64,000 nucleotides of DNA from Shewanella sp. Isolate13 (GCF_022398325.1 NZ_JAKEVD010000003.1:35010-99009), one strand, 5' to 3'. Shown: positions 1 through 9,386, counted from the first letter of the stretch. The notes: a model not told the origin generated them from the sequence alone. A program made the numbers and translations.

Positions 1-318
1 ATGCTCACTTACGATCCCAGCCCCGATGAGATGAGATGGGAAGATAGGCAAGCCTATAACAAAGCTATGATGGCCGAAATCAGCATAGGCCAAAGCATCG
101 CCGAGATAAAATCCCTTTTTGGCAAAGCCGATTTTACAGAAGCAAAAATCTCAAACGAACAACACTTACAAGTACTCTTCTACCGAACCCACCATGTCAC
201 TTCAGATGGTGAAACCTCTAAGGAGGAGTGCACTCCACTACTGTTTAAGCAAGGAGTACTCATCGCTTGGGGGGAAGATACGTATAATCAGTATCTAGCC
301 AGCCAGATCGATAGCTAA
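1..318 (+). CDS. DUF3192-family small protein (5' end at window edge)
   Basis: The 105 visible codons match the DUF3192 family as I know it: a leading 'RWEDRQAYNK' helix, 'IKSLFGKADF', then the best conserved part 'LFYRTHH', 'DGETSKEECTPLLF' and 'GVLIAWGE'. Family members are usually short envelope proteins, often with a lipoprotein or secretion signal. No signal is visible here, but the reading frame begins at base 1 of the window, so the true start and a signal sequence may lie upstream. Function is unknown. A hairpin terminator follows about 50 nt after the stop, so it ends its transcript. I am fairly sure of the family and unsure of the start. Confidence 0.7.
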   Translation: MLTYDPSPDEMRWEDRQAYNKAMMAEISIGQSIAEIKSLFGKADFTEAKISNEQHLQVLFYRTHHVTSDGETSKEECTPLLFKQGVLIAWGEDTYNQYLASQIDS

Positions 319-370
319 GTTAGCATCAAGATTTAGCAACAACCCAAGCAAGCCTGATGTAGTAGAAAAC

Positions 371-398
371 AAAAAGCAGCACCTCGGTGCTGCTTTTG
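371..398 (+). terminator. Rho-independent terminator after the DUF3192 gene
   Basis: The arms GCAGCACC and GGTGCTGC flank a TC turn, preceded by five A and followed by TTTT. The flanking A and T runs also make it usable from the opposite strand, where the gene at 449-673 ends. Confidence 0.8.
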
Positions 399-448
399 CA
401 ATTAAGAATGGATAACTTTCGCTCTTTGAGCTTTTTATTTTAGCTCAA

Positions 449-673
449 TTAGTTATCCTGTAGCTGCTTTTGAAGCTCTTTTTCGGCCTGCTCTCGCTTA
501 GCTAGCTCGGCTAACAAACGCTGCTCCTCAGTTTGTTGCACCTCGCCTTTATCCCCCCCTCTTTTTCTCGCTTCCCAATCAGGCTCACCTTCAAGCGGAG
601 CTTTTGCAATGGCAGTTGCGGGTAAGCCTAGCAGCATCACACTAACTAAGGTTATCATCTTGAATTTATTCAT
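449..673 (-). CDS. Small secreted protein with charged coiled-coil tail
   Basis: This 74-residue protein is not one I recognise. Residues 1 to about 24 form a clear signal peptide (MNKFK, hydrophobic core, cleavage likely after 'AIAKA'). The mature part of about 50 residues is strongly charged; the second half ('EEQRLLAELAKREQAEKEL') has helix-forming heptad-like spacing and could pair as a short coiled coil. The start has a good ribosome-binding site (AAGGAAGG, about 5 nt upstream), which makes it a credible real gene despite its size. It probably acts in the periplasm. No neighbour suggests a role. Confidence 0.6.
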   Translation of the reverse strand: MNKFKMITLVSVMLLGLPATAIAKAPLEGEPDWEARKRGGDKGEVQQTEEQRLLAELAKREQAEKELQKQLQDN

Positions 674-885
674 TTACCTTCCTTGTGTATGAATCAAAAA
701 CGAATGCGCTATATTATCAATTGAGCTCTCTGTAGTAGGGCCGTCAGACGACATAAAGCGGCACCTGTCGGCCTATCTCGAGACACGCCAATTACCATAG
801 CCGCTTAATATTAGAACACTCTTATCCCTTATGCCTAATATTCGACATCCGTTGCATCGAATGTGCTATCAAGGCGCCCCCTTAC
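674..885. other. Gap between small secreted protein and marC
   Basis: No gene is apparent. A GGCCG...CGGCC pair around 739-775 can form an imperfect stem after the marC-like gene but lacks a T-run, so I do not call it a terminator. Confidence 0.4.
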
Positions 886-1524
886 TTAGGCAAGCACCTT
901 AAAGGCGCCCTGTAATCCCTCTACCGCCATCTGAGTACCGATAACGGCCAAAATAAGCCCCATCATTCGGGTGATAGCCCCTAATGCAGCAGAGCCTAAA
1001 TAACTGACTAAGCGCCCCCCAAAAATAAAGAACACGTAGGTTATAACACATAAAACACCAAACGAAGCAATGGTGCTAATAAGCTCTGCGATTCCGCCAC
1101 CGGCGGTAAAGTTCATTGCAGTAGTAATCGTGCCGGGGCCTGCCAAGATAGGCAGTGCTAAGGGGGATATCGCAATACTGAGTTTAGACTCTAGCGACTC
1201 CTCAACGGGCTTGTCCTTATCATGGTGCACCGCAGACTGATTGCCCTGCAGCATATGAAAACCTATCAAAAATACCAACAAGCCTCCCGTGATGCGGAAG
1301 GCGGGCAGTGAGATCCCAAATAAGTGAAAGATAAACTGACCCGATACGGCGAATAAGCTCACAATGACAAATGCGATAATTAAGGCTCTAAAAGCGATTA
1401 ATCGGGTTGTCTTCTCATCGTCATCGGCTGTAAGCCCAAGAAAGATGGGGACATTAGCTATCGGATTCATTATGGCAAAAAAGCCCATAAACACAGCCCC
1501 TACGTGCATCCAAATCCCATCCAT
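886..1524 (-). CDS. MarC-family (NAAT) inner-membrane protein
   Basis: The protein has 212 residues, the usual MarC/YchE length, with six hydrophobic segments. The N-terminal 'FFAIMNPIANVPIFLGLT' stretch and the middle 'SPLALPILAGPGTITTAM' stretch are the two inverted-repeat signatures of the family, each with the conserved Asn/Pro or Gly/Pro break in a membrane helix. MarC was first linked to multiple antibiotic resistance in E. coli, but that link was later withdrawn; the substrate of these putative transporters is not known. It stands alone on the minus strand with no evident operon partner. Confidence 0.85.
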   Translation of the reverse strand: MDGIWMHVGAVFMGFFAIMNPIANVPIFLGLTADDDEKTTRLIAFRALIIAFVIVSLFAVSGQFIFHLFGISLPAFRITGGLLVFLIGFHMLQGNQSAVHHDKDKPVEESLESKLSIAISPLALPILAGPGTITTAMNFTAGGGIAELISTIASFGVLCVITYVFFIFGGRLVSYLGSAALGAITRMMGLILAVIGTQMAVEGLQGAFKVLA

Positions 1525-1621
1525 TTACTCTACACCTTATACACTCAATTTATGCTGCTCATTATGCAACAATTTGATGCAATTACCCCCTGTTTATTTG
1601 CTGCGCGCTACTTTCTTAGAC

Positions 1622-1655
1622 AAAAAAATGCCGAGGTGAAGGACCTCGGCATTTT
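1622..1655 (-). terminator. Terminator of the S9 peptidase gene
   Basis: A perfect 13-bp stem (AAAATGCCGAGGT at 1625-1637 and its complement at 1643-1655) with a 5-nt loop. On the minus strand it ends in seven T, 19 nt beyond the peptidase stop codon. Confidence 0.85.
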
Positions 1656-1673
1656 AAAAGTAAACAATCTTAT

Positions 1674-4481
1674 TTAATCGGCTTTTTTATACTCAGTATA
1701 GGCTTCGCCCTCACTCAACCATTTAGGCGCAGGCATGCCTTTGAGGTAGTGATCGAAGTATTCCATCATACGAATACTGTAATCGAGCTTATTAGGATAC
1801 TTCTTAAGATGATGTGGCTCATCCTGATATTGCAAGAACACCACATCCTTACCCGCACGGCGCATGGCAAGGTACAGCTCAACCCCTTGCTCCCAAGGCA
1901 CCGCATCATCTTTATCACCAAACATGATCATCATAGGTGTCTTAATACGCTCAGCGTAAAATACCGGTGAATTTTCAATATATTTCTGTGGTGATTTAAA
2001 CAGGCTTTCACCAATGCGGCTCTGGCCTGTTTCATATTGGAACTGTCTCGCAAGACCACTTCCATGACGAATGCCACTATAGGCGCTGGTCATATTAGAC
2101 ACAGGGGCGCCGGTCACTGCAGCTTTAAAGATATTGGTTTTTGTTACCGCAAAAGCCGTTTGATACCCGCCCCATGAATGGCCCTGAATACCCACCGCTT
2201 GTGGATCGGCAACCCCGATGTCGATCAGGTGCTGTACGCCAGAGGTTAATGCCTGTACAGAGGTTTCTCCTGGGTAACCCACCTCGAAACGAATATCGGG
2301 CAAGAAAATGGCGTAGCCATTATCGGCATACCATGCAAAGTTCGGCCTATGATTAATCTTCATCTGTGGGAAGGCGTGCAACCTGTCGCTCATAAATCGG
2401 TAAAAGTAGACAAGTACAGGATAACGCTGACCTTCAACATAATTGGTTGGTTTGATCAAAACGCCATCGAGCGGTTTGCCGTCGCCATTGGTCCACTGAA
2501 CTAACTCTGACTGTCCCCAGTTAAAGGCATCACGCTGCTTATCTAAGTTAGTTTGACGTACCGCATTTTGCGGTGCATCGACAGAGGCGGTGTAAAGATC
2601 GGGAAACTGATCGTACTGCTCTTTAGAGTACACGATTGTCTGTGCATCTTTACTGCGCGCCAGCAACTTAAGCTTATAGTCGCCATCCATTAAAGGCTTC
2701 ACCCCTGCGACTCCTATCTGCGCACGGTAAAAACCATCGCCCTTGGTGATATCGTTATAGCCATGAAGCAAAACTTTATCACCATTAGCTAACACACTTG
2801 GATACTCTTTATCTTGAACCAAGCCAGTTACTCGATATTGGATCTGTTGCTCACGTCCCTGACCTGCTGTCAGTTTAAATGTATCATTCGATAGCGTATT
2901 GACCTGCCAAATATCAAACTTGTCGTAAATCAACAAACCTGCATCATCACCAATCCAAGGACCAAAACCATAACTTGGCGCGTTTGATGGGTAGTCATGA
3001 TCTTCATTGGCAAAAGAAACACCTAAATCTTTGGTAATGTTGATGCGTCTATCTTGAGCTATCTCATACAGGAACACGTTCCCGTGCAAGTAATAGGACA
3101 CAAACTTTTCACCCGGGGACAAATTCGGCTCTTCTGAACTGCTCTGTTGAGTAAGCAGCGGGATCTTCCGTCCTGTATTGAGATCAACCAGATAAAAATC
3201 ACGATAAAATCCAGCCCAAGTGATCATCTTACGGTATGGCAGATCAGAACTGGCCAGTACATAGCGCTGCTGTTGCTGCACCTCTATATCTGGCACATCG
3301 AGATCAGCAAGCTGCACTAAGTTATTGCCCTTGACATGCAGTACAGCTAAATAGGTTCGCTTAACCTCCTTCTTATATTGCTGAACTTCATGAGGCTTAA
3401 TACGAGGATCCTCACCATGCCATACTCTAAGCGCACGATTTGAGGTAATAATATCTTTATCAAATAGATCGGACTGCTGCTCATATTTAGCCAACTCTAA
3501 TTGCTGAGCCACCTGAGGCACACGGCCAAAGAACAAGCGTTGACTGTCATCGGAAAAGCGTAGCTCAGCGTAACGATTAAGCGTCCAATCTGCTGACTTA
3601 GGCGTTTTAACAAGCTGGTTATTTTCAAGGCTCAAAAGTGCCAATTCATATTCGCGACCAAAAGGTGCAACCTTGGCATCACCATGGGTAAAAGCTAAAT
3701 ACTTACCATCATTTGATAAAGCGATAGCACCAAATTGCTGCTGTTTTAAACTATGGACAGTCGAAGTGCTATTATCGGCCAGCTTAACCAGGTTTAACTC
3801 ATGCTTATTGGTTTCGATATTATTTATCGCCAATGCAAAATTTAACCCTGACTGATCAAAACTAAGCGCCGTAACGTCTTTAAAGGTTATTGATTTCAAA
3901 TCGTTAAGAGAAAGCAGCTCGACTGTCGTGCCCTTATCCTCTTTATCGACTTCTATATCACTTTTAGCGCTTTGCCCATTATCAGCCGATTTTTCATCTT
4001 TTTTTGACTCTTCGGCTTCAAACCAGATAGCTAGATGAGTTCCCTTATCATTGAACTCAAAGGATTTTACACGCTCATAGCGGATCTCTTCACCCGTTGA
4101 GGTATCTAACAAAACCAAGCCGGGCTTGAGTTTCTTCTTGGCTTTCTTGCTGGCTGTTTCTGATTCCAAAAGCGATACTTCATCGACAAACGCCACAAAA
4201 CGGCCGTCATGGCTAACTTTTGGCTTACTCGCGCCTTTTACACTAAACTGCTTATTAGCTACGAGGTTCCTTACAAGGCCGTGACTATCGCCACGATCCG
4301 GAGTCACCTCAACGGCCAGCATATTGCCAGTATCTGAAATAACAGGCTTTTTAAGCGATTCGAATCGCATAATATCGTCGGGAGTGATGCTATTGTTGGC
4401 CGCTATCAAGTTTGCTGACAGCAAACTCGTCGAGAATAGCAATAGAGATGTAATAGGTAATGACTTCAAGGTCTTCCTCAT
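1674..4481 (-). CDS. Secreted prolyl-oligopeptidase-family (S9) serine peptidase
   Basis: This 935-residue protein starts with a signal peptide (about residues 1-28, ending 'LIAANNS') and so should act in the periplasm or outside the cell. Residues about 40-620 are a beta-propeller-like region, with a lysine/glutamate-rich insert near 155-180. The last 270 residues are an alpha/beta-hydrolase peptidase_S9 domain. The catalytic serine sits in 'GHSWGG' (Ser769), the acid in 'GDKDDAVP' (855-862) and the histidine in 'EPHHLKK' (His890 or 891), so the triad looks intact. It most likely cleaves peptides, in the dipeptidyl/acylaminoacyl-peptidase manner; specificity cannot be read. The start has only a weak ribosome-binding site. 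Confidence 0.9.
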   Translation of the reverse strand: MRKTLKSLPITSLLLFSTSLLSANLIAANNSITPDDIMRFESLKKPVISDTGNMLAVEVTPDRGDSHGLVRNLVANKQFSVKGASKPKVSHDGRFVAFVDEVSLLESETASKKAKKKLKPGLVLLDTSTGEEIRYERVKSFEFNDKGTHLAIWFEAEESKKDEKSADNGQSAKSDIEVDKEDKGTTVELLSLNDLKSITFKDVTALSFDQSGLNFALAINNIETNKHELNLVKLADNSTSTVHSLKQQQFGAIALSNDGKYLAFTHGDAKVAPFGREYELALLSLENNQLVKTPKSADWTLNRYAELRFSDDSQRLFFGRVPQVAQQLELAKYEQQSDLFDKDIITSNRALRVWHGEDPRIKPHEVQQYKKEVKRTYLAVLHVKGNNLVQLADLDVPDIEVQQQQRYVLASSDLPYRKMITWAGFYRDFYLVDLNTGRKIPLLTQQSSSEEPNLSPGEKFVSYYLHGNVFLYEIAQDRRINITKDLGVSFANEDHDYPSNAPSYGFGPWIGDDAGLLIYDKFDIWQVNTLSNDTFKLTAGQGREQQIQYRVTGLVQDKEYPSVLANGDKVLLHGYNDITKGDGFYRAQIGVAGVKPLMDGDYKLKLLARSKDAQTIVYSKEQYDQFPDLYTASVDAPQNAVRQTNLDKQRDAFNWGQSELVQWTNGDGKPLDGVLIKPTNYVEGQRYPVLVYFYRFMSDRLHAFPQMKINHRPNFAWYADNGYAIFLPDIRFEVGYPGETSVQALTSGVQHLIDIGVADPQAVGIQGHSWGGYQTAFAVTKTNIFKAAVTGAPVSNMTSAYSGIRHGSGLARQFQYETGQSRIGESLFKSPQKYIENSPVFYAERIKTPMMIMFGDKDDAVPWEQGVELYLAMRRAGKDVVFLQYQDEPHHLKKYPNKLDYSIRMMEYFDHYLKGMPAPKWLSEGEAYTEYKKAD

Positions 4482-4721
4482 TATTTATTATTAGACTAAA
4501 GTAGACTTTTTAACCTTCTAACGATCAATCATCGTCATAAGCAGTTATTTATGCAAGTTACCCTACAGAAAAAAACGTGAGATTGCTCACTATTTCCTGT
4601 GAAAGTTGTGTAAAAGTGTTTAAAATACATCGAGCAAAAAGAAAATAATTCCAACTCACTTGCCGTGTCCCAAGACATGGTCAGACAATTGCAGTAACGC
4701 CTAACCGTGGTAGGACTATCC

Positions 4722-5732
4722 ATGACAAAAAGAACGATAACCGTTATCCCTGGTGATGGGATTGGCCCAAGCATTATTGACTCAGCACTTAAAATTCTTG
4801 ATAAAGCTGGTTGTGACTTTGAATATGAGTTTGCAGATGCCGGTCTCGCTGCGCTAGAAAAGCACGGTGAACTATTACCTCAGCGCACATTAGAGCTTAT
4901 TGAAAAAAATCGCATTACACTAAAAGGCCCACTAACAACACCTGTTGGCGAAGGCTTTACCTCTATTAACGTGAGCCTACGTAAGCAATTCAGCCTTTAC
5001 GCAAACGTACGTCCAGTACTGTCTTTTAAAGGCACACAGGCCCGTTATGACAATATCGATATCATCACAGTACGTGAAAATACCGAAGGCATGTATTCAG
5101 GCCTAGGGCAAACCGTCTCTGATGACGGTGCAACCGCTGAAGCAACCAGTATCATTACTCGCCAAGGTGCAGAGCAGATCACCACATTTGCTTATGAGCT
5201 TGCCCGTAAGGAAGGCCGTAAAAAAGTCACTATCGTCCATAAAGCTAACATCATGAAGTCTACCTCTGGACTATTCTTGAAAGTCGCTCGTGAAGTGAGC
5301 CAGCGTTACCCAGATATCACGACCGAAGAGATGATTGTTGACGCAACCTGTATGAAGCTGGTGATGAATCCTGAAAACTTCGATGTGATTGTCACCACAA
5401 ACCTATTCGGTGACATCTTATCAGATCTTTGTGCTGGCCTTGTTGGCGGCCTAGGTATGGCACCTGGTGCTAACATTGGTAGCGATGCGGCAATTTTTGA
5501 AGCGGTGCACGGTAGTGCGCCAGATATCGCTGGCAAAAACCTAGCAAACCCAACTTCTGTTGTACTGGCATCGATTCAGATGCTTGAGTATTTAGGTATG
5601 TCAGATAAAGCCGAGCTTATTCGCAACGCGATTACCGCTGTGATTGAAGAAGGCGACCGCACCACACGTGACCTAGGTGGTACTCACGGTACAACCGACT
5701 TCACTCAGGCCGTGATTGAGCGTTTATCTTAA
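4722..5732 (+). CDS. Isocitrate dehydrogenase, NAD-dependent type
   Basis: This 336-residue enzyme of the isocitrate/isopropylmalate dehydrogenase family catalyses oxidative decarboxylation of isocitrate to 2-oxoglutarate in the TCA cycle. 'IPGDGIGP' opens the fold; 'TVRENTEGMYSG' carries the substrate-binding Arg and Tyr; 'NLFGDILSDL' is the metal/signature region; 'VHGSAPDIAGKNLANP' lines the cofactor site. The short length and this last motif resemble mitochondrial IDH3 and bacterial homo-oligomeric NAD enzymes rather than the 415-residue NADP Icd of E. coli. I chose ATG 4722 because AGGA lies 6 nt before it; a GTG at 4707 is in frame but has no such site. Homoisocitrate or isopropylmalate dehydrogenase are less likely alternatives. 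Confidence 0.88.
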   Translation: MTKRTITVIPGDGIGPSIIDSALKILDKAGCDFEYEFADAGLAALEKHGELLPQRTLELIEKNRITLKGPLTTPVGEGFTSINVSLRKQFSLYANVRPVLSFKGTQARYDNIDIITVRENTEGMYSGLGQTVSDDGATAEATSIITRQGAEQITTFAYELARKEGRKKVTIVHKANIMKSTSGLFLKVAREVSQRYPDITTEEMIVDATCMKLVMNPENFDVIVTTNLFGDILSDLCAGLVGGLGMAPGANIGSDAAIFEAVHGSAPDIAGKNLANPTSVVLASIQMLEYLGMSDKAELIRNAITAVIEEGDRTTRDLGGTHGTTDFTQAVIERLS

Positions 5733-5752
5733 TAATCAAGTTATGATTCAAT

Positions 5753-5787
5753 AAAAAGGCCCCATGTTTTCACATGGGGCCTTTTTT
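5753..5787 (+). terminator. Bidirectional terminator between isocitrate dehydrogenase and rlmM
   Basis: A perfect stem GGCCCCATGT (5758-5767) and ACATGGGGCC (5772-5781) with a TTTC loop, five A before it and six T after it. It can end both the dehydrogenase transcript and, on the other strand, the rlmM transcript. Confidence 0.9.
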
Positions 5788-5832
5788 AATGCTTTGTCCC
5801 GACCCGAGTTGAGTCGGCACTTTAGTCAATAT

Positions 5833-6915
5833 TTACCAAGGCTGAGTAGGTCTCAAGCAAAGGTGAACGGTCACTTCATCACGGTCATGGTAAAGATGCT
5901 TAGCTGCGATAGTAAAATCATCTACGCCGTTCTCTTTTAAGATCTCTTCCATGGTCGCCAAAATGGTCGACACCTCTTTATAGCGTGCCTTCATCGGTAG
6001 CTTTAAGTTAAAAATCGCTTCTTTAAACCAACCGTTAATCGCCCATGCCTCAATCAGCTCGGCCACGCGAGATGGCTTTTCAATCATGTCACACACAAGC
6101 CAGGTGATATTCTTTCTAGGTGGCTCGAATCTAAAGCCGTCAGCCTGATAATGTTTAACCTGTCCGGTATCCATTAGACCTTGATCCATCGGCCCATTAT
6201 CGACAGCGGCAACAAACATACCGCGTCTCACAAGCTGATAGGTCCAGCCACCTGGGCATGCGCCAAGATCCACAGCCTTCATACCACTACTGAGGCGAGT
6301 CTCTTGCTCTTCTTTAGGGATAAAGTGAATAAAGGCTTCATCAAGTTTTAATGTCGAGCGACTCGGTGCGTCCGCTGCGATCTTAAGTCTTGGGATCCCC
6401 ATGAAATATGGCGAGCTATTGTTACTTAACGAGTAACCCACATAAGCTTGACCCGAAGCGACAAAACAAACGTGAATAATCGGACGCTTGCTGTTTTCTT
6501 TTTCGAGTAAGGTACCTGACTTCTTCAGTGCCTGTCTTAGGGGCACTGTAAACTTGCGACAGAAATTAGATAGCTCTTTTGCTTCGTTAGTATCTGGCGT
6601 TTCAACACGTAATTCACCCGCTTTATGCACTTGAGTCAGCGCTTCAACTATCGGGCTAATTCTATCTTGCTCCGGTAAGCCTTTAAGCAACTCCTTGGCC
6701 GCAAACATCTGTCTGGTAAAAATAAGCGAGTCTAGACTGATATTTTTAGCTAAAACTTCAGCATCACCGGCTTGGAAGCACTGAAAAATCACATAAGCAT
6801 CGTTGGTGTTGGTTTTTACAAATCCACCAATATCGAGCTCAGCTGCGCGCACTTGGATCTCTGCTGCACAATCTTTCTCATAGCCAGCACGGCAAAATAA
6901 AAATAGGTTTATCAT
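5833..6915 (-). CDS. rlmM: 23S rRNA 2'-O-ribose methyltransferase RlmM (C2498)
   Basis: This 360-residue protein carries an N-terminal RNA-binding THUMP-like half ('[16 protein letters not shown]') and a C-terminal Rossmann methyltransferase. '[13 protein letters not shown]' is the S-adenosylmethionine-binding loop, 'VCDMIEKP' holds the catalytic Asp, and '[10 protein letters not shown]' the catalytic Lys region, as in E. coli RlmM (YgdE). It methylates the ribose of C2498 in 23S rRNA. The start at 6915 gives the family's '[11 protein letters not shown]' beginning and has AGGAA upstream; a longer in-frame start at 6945 is unlikely. It lies downstream of gcvA and the ygdD homologue as in E. 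coli, but a terminator separates it from them. Confidence 0.95.
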   Translation of the reverse strand: MINLFLFCRAGYEKDCAAEIQVRAAELDIGGFVKTNTNDAYVIFQCFQAGDAEVLAKNISLDSLIFTRQMFAAKELLKGLPEQDRISPIVEALTQVHKAGELRVETPDTNEAKELSNFCRKFTVPLRQALKKSGTLLEKENSKRPIIHVCFVASGQAYVGYSLSNNSSPYFMGIPRLKIAADAPSRSTLKLDEAFIHFIPKEEQETRLSSGMKAVDLGACPGGWTYQLVRRGMFVAAVDNGPMDQGLMDTGQVKHYQADGFRFEPPRKNITWLVCDMIEKPSRVAELIEAWAINGWFKEAIFNLKLPMKARYKEVSTILATMEEILKENGVDDFTIAAKHLYHDRDEVTVHLCLRPTQPW

Positions 6916-7027
6916 TGAATTTCCTGAAGATAAAAATAATATCAATCAAAATAGCACTTAGTAAAAGCGTTACCTAGGCTTCAAAGCATAACGCTAAAAA
7001 CGGTCTGCGTTATTGAAGTATTGATAT

Positions 7028-7058
7028 AAAAAAGCGGCCAACAAAGTTGTTGCCCGCT
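7028..7058 (-). terminator. Terminator downstream of the DUF423 gene
   Basis: An AGCGG-x-CAACAA stem (7033-7044) pairs with TTGTTG-x-CCGCT (7047-7058), with one C/C mismatch and a 2-nt turn; minus-strand reading then ends in six T. It would end the gcvA-hydrolase-DUF423 transcript before rlmM. Confidence 0.65.
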
Positions 7059-7153
7059 ATTTTACACTGTTCAAGCTTTGCTGTGTACTGTCTAAAATTT
7101 AATATTCACCGCGCAGCCTTAACCTATAGATAGACTAAGTCACCACTAAAAGC

Positions 7154-7540
7154 TTAATCCAGCTCTTTAACGCGATTACGCCAAACTGCGACGGCGATAA
7201 ATAGCCAACCTAACAGGAAGCAGACACCACCCATTGGGGTAACAGGACCAGTCCATTTAGCGCCGATTAACGCATAGAGGTACAAAGATCCCGAAAACAG
7301 CACCATACCCGCGATAAAGAGGTAGCCGGCCCAGTCCAATAATCGCGACTTTAGCCAATGACCAGAGAACGCCACCGCAATCAGCGCGAACGTATGGTAG
7401 AACTGATACTCAACGCCTAAATTAAAGATGGCAATGAGATCTGGCGGCGCCACATTCTTCAATCCATGGGCACCAAATGCGCCCAATGCTACGGCAATAA
7501 AACCACTCAATGCTGCTAGCAGCAAAAATCCATTACGCAT
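7154..7540 (-). CDS. DUF423 inner-membrane protein, YgdD homologue
   Basis: This 128-residue protein has four membrane helices and the DUF423 signature near the start ('ALGAFGAHGL') plus 'EYQFYHTFALI' and 'TPMGGVCFLLGW'. The ATG at 7540 is preceded by GGAGG with good spacing and gives the family's usual beginning; the open frame runs 57 nt further upstream but without support. The role of DUF423 proteins is unknown. It lies between the gcvA-linked hydrolase and rlmM, the same place as ygdD in E. coli, and is probably transcribed with gcvA. Confidence 0.85.
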   Translation of the reverse strand: MRNGFLLLAALSGFIAVALGAFGAHGLKNVAPPDLIAIFNLGVEYQFYHTFALIAVAFSGHWLKSRLLDWAGYLFIAGMVLFSGSLYLYALIGAKWTGPVTPMGGVCFLLGWLFIAVAVWRNRVKELD

Positions 7541-7616
7541 TAAACCTCCAGCTAGCCATCGACTCCGCTGCCGACAGATAGAAAATTTGCATTCCAAATA
7601 ACTGTATTATCACTCG

Positions 7617-8354
7617 TTATGATAACTGCGAGATAAAGCCTTTTATTAGCGATACCGCCTGAGCTAGGTTAGCCTCTAACGTAGTTCCTGACGACTTCCT
7701 TGGCTTAAAACTATGATCGCCATCGGTTAACCAATGCAGTTGTACTTTTTTCATTTCTGGCCAAGTGTCAACTAATCCCTTATGACCAAACTTATCTCGC
7801 TCACCTTGGATCACCATCAGTGGCGCTAACCCCCCCTCGATCGGTTCTAAACGCGGCTCGCCACCACTGAGTGGAATAAAGGGATAGCCAAGACAGGCAA
7901 CACCATCAACCTTTAGGCTCTCGGCTAAAATTGTCGACATCCGCCCCCCCATAGACTTGCCCACTAAGTAGACTTTCTTAGGCTTAAACTGTTGTTTAAG
8001 AATACTAAGCTGCAGCGCGTAGTCGGCAATCAACTTCGGCGCCCTGTCTGGCGGACGACGCTTACCATCGATGGCATTGGCACGCATATAGGGAAAGTTA
8101 AAACGCACGACTGTTGCGCCTACGCTCAGCCCCTTGGCCATCTGAGTCATAAATTCATGGTGCATATTCGCGCCTGCACCATGGGCCAAGATAATCAAGC
8201 TGTCGCAGTCTTTTTCGGCGCTATCTTTTTCGGCACAGTCTACGAGATAGTGCTGCGCATCGAAAGCTAGCTCCTCGGGAGTTAATTCAGCAACGGCCGC
8301 GGCTAACTCACCCTCAAGGTAGGCTTGTTTTAACTTATCCTGTAAGCAGCTCAC
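7617..8354 (-). CDS. Alpha/beta hydrolase (KANL3/Tex30-like, COG3571)
   Basis: The protein matches the small dienelactone-hydrolase-like group related to Tex30: 'LAHGAGANMHHEF' near the N terminus (oxyanion region), nucleophile elbow 'VGKSMGGRMS', 'IQGERDKFG' with the acid, and 'DGDHSFKPRK' with the histidine. The catalytic triad is complete; substrate is unknown. The likely start is GTG 8354, because AGGAG lies 7 nt before it; this gives 245 residues and overlaps the end of gcvA by 20 nt, which suggests translational coupling. An upstream in-frame ATG at 8423 lies deep inside gcvA and is unlikely. Confidence 0.8.
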   Translation of the reverse strand: MSCLQDKLKQAYLEGELAAAVAELTPEELAFDAQHYLVDCAEKDSAEKDCDSLIILAHGAGANMHHEFMTQMAKGLSVGATVVRFNFPYMRANAIDGKRRPPDRAPKLIADYALQLSILKQQFKPKKVYLVGKSMGGRMSTILAESLKVDGVACLGYPFIPLSGGEPRLEPIEGGLAPLMVIQGERDKFGHKGLVDTWPEMKKVQLHWLTDGDHSFKPRKSSGTTLEANLAQAVSLIKGFISQLS

Positions 8355-9246
8355 TGCGCGTCTCCTCTTCGAACATATCGAGCATCCACTCTCTAAAAGC
8401 TGCGACCTTACCAATATCGGCATGGCTTTGTTGGCACACTAAGTAATATGCATTTTTACTGACTAAAACTTCAGGAAAAGGACAGATAAGACGACCCGCT
8501 TTAATATCGGGCCTTGCAAGTACACTGTAGCCTAGCGCCACACCCTGGCCGTGAGCGGCAGCTTGTAGCACCAATGAAGAATGACTAAATATTGGACCTT
8601 GGTTCACATTAATATCAGTAATTCCACATTGTCTAAACCAAGCCTGCCAATCTTGGCGACTAGAGTCGTGCAATAGGGTATGATTTTTCAAATCGCTAGG
8701 TTTTTCTAATGGCTTGGGACCGCTTAATAATAGCGGTGAACAGACCGGAATTAACACCTCATTCCTGAGCTTATCGGCTCGCATTCCAGACCAGTTCCCC
8801 ATACCATAATAGATGGCCACATCAACGTCATCGGTCAGCGAGCCATCTTCATCATCCACAGCCTTAATTCGCACATCGATCTCTGGATTTTTCTCACTAA
8901 ACTTGGCCAATCGTGGCACTAACCATTGAATCGCAAAGCTCGGCGAAGTGGCTACAGTAAGGGAACCGATAGCACTTCGGGCTAATAATCTATCGGTGGC
9001 ATCGGCAAGTTGGGTGAAAATATCTTTGATGTCGAGAAAGTAGCTTTGCCCCTCCTCTGTTAGCAGTAATGAACGGTTCTTACGTCTAAATAATTTTAAT
9101 CCAAGATACTCTTCTAATGCCTTGATTTGATGACTCACGGCAGCCTGGGTAACAAACAACTCTTCTGCCGCTCGAGTGAAGCTCAAATGCCTAGCTGCTG
9201 CCTCAAATGCCTTCACCGCATTCAGGGGAGGTAATCGTCTTGCCAT
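8335..9246 (-). CDS. gcvA: LysR-family regulator, GcvA-like
   Basis: This 303-residue protein has a winged helix-turn-helix at residues 1-65 ('LNAVKAFEAAARHLSFTRAA', 'VTQAAVSHQIKALEE') and a LysR effector domain. The 'RRLPPLNAVKAFE' opening and 'FRRKNRSLLLTEEGQ' are characteristic of GcvA, the glycine-responsive regulator of the glycine-cleavage system in E. coli. The link with a DUF423 gene and rlmM, the same neighbours as in E. coli, supports the assignment. A different amino-acid-responsive GcvA-type paralogue remains possible, because Shewanella genomes carry several; no gcvTHP operon is in this window. Confidence 0.8.
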   Translation of the reverse strand: MARRLPPLNAVKAFEAAARHLSFTRAAEELFVTQAAVSHQIKALEEYLGLKLFRRKNRSLLLTEEGQSYFLDIKDIFTQLADATDRLLARSAIGSLTVATSPSFAIQWLVPRLAKFSEKNPEIDVRIKAVDDEDGSLTDDVDVAIYYGMGNWSGMRADKLRNEVLIPVCSPLLLSGPKPLEKPSDLKNHTLLHDSSRQDWQAWFRQCGITDINVNQGPIFSHSSLVLQAAAHGQGVALGYSVLARPDIKAGRLICPFPEVLVSKNAYYLVCQQSHADIGKVAAFREWMLDMFEEETRSELLTG

Positions 9247-9338
9247 AGTGATCCAGATCCCGGTTTTTAATTAGTTTTTCTAATGTCTATTGTTACATTT
9301 TATCGTTTGTTAAGGCCAGTACTTTCGTTCAGAATTTG

Positions 9339-9386
9339 CCCCAACGAAATGATACTAGTTGGACAGCCTCTACGACGTAATTGGGG
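9339..9386. repeat. Inverted repeat in the gap between gcvA and the divergent gene
   Basis: CCCCAA (9339-9344) and TTGGGG (9381-9386) flank 36 nt that contain a further CAAC/GTTG pair. It lies in the leader of the divergent small gene at 9428. It could be an operator or leader stem; the arms are short, so chance is possible. Confidence 0.3.

Noticed and set aside
1364..1639. Antisense reading frame over marC
   Set aside because: It is a shadow of the conserved MarC coding frame.
8355..8423. Upstream ATG 8423 as start of the alpha/beta hydrolase
   Set aside because: It lies 89 nt inside gcvA and lacks a ribosome-binding site; GTG 8354 has AGGAG at good spacing.
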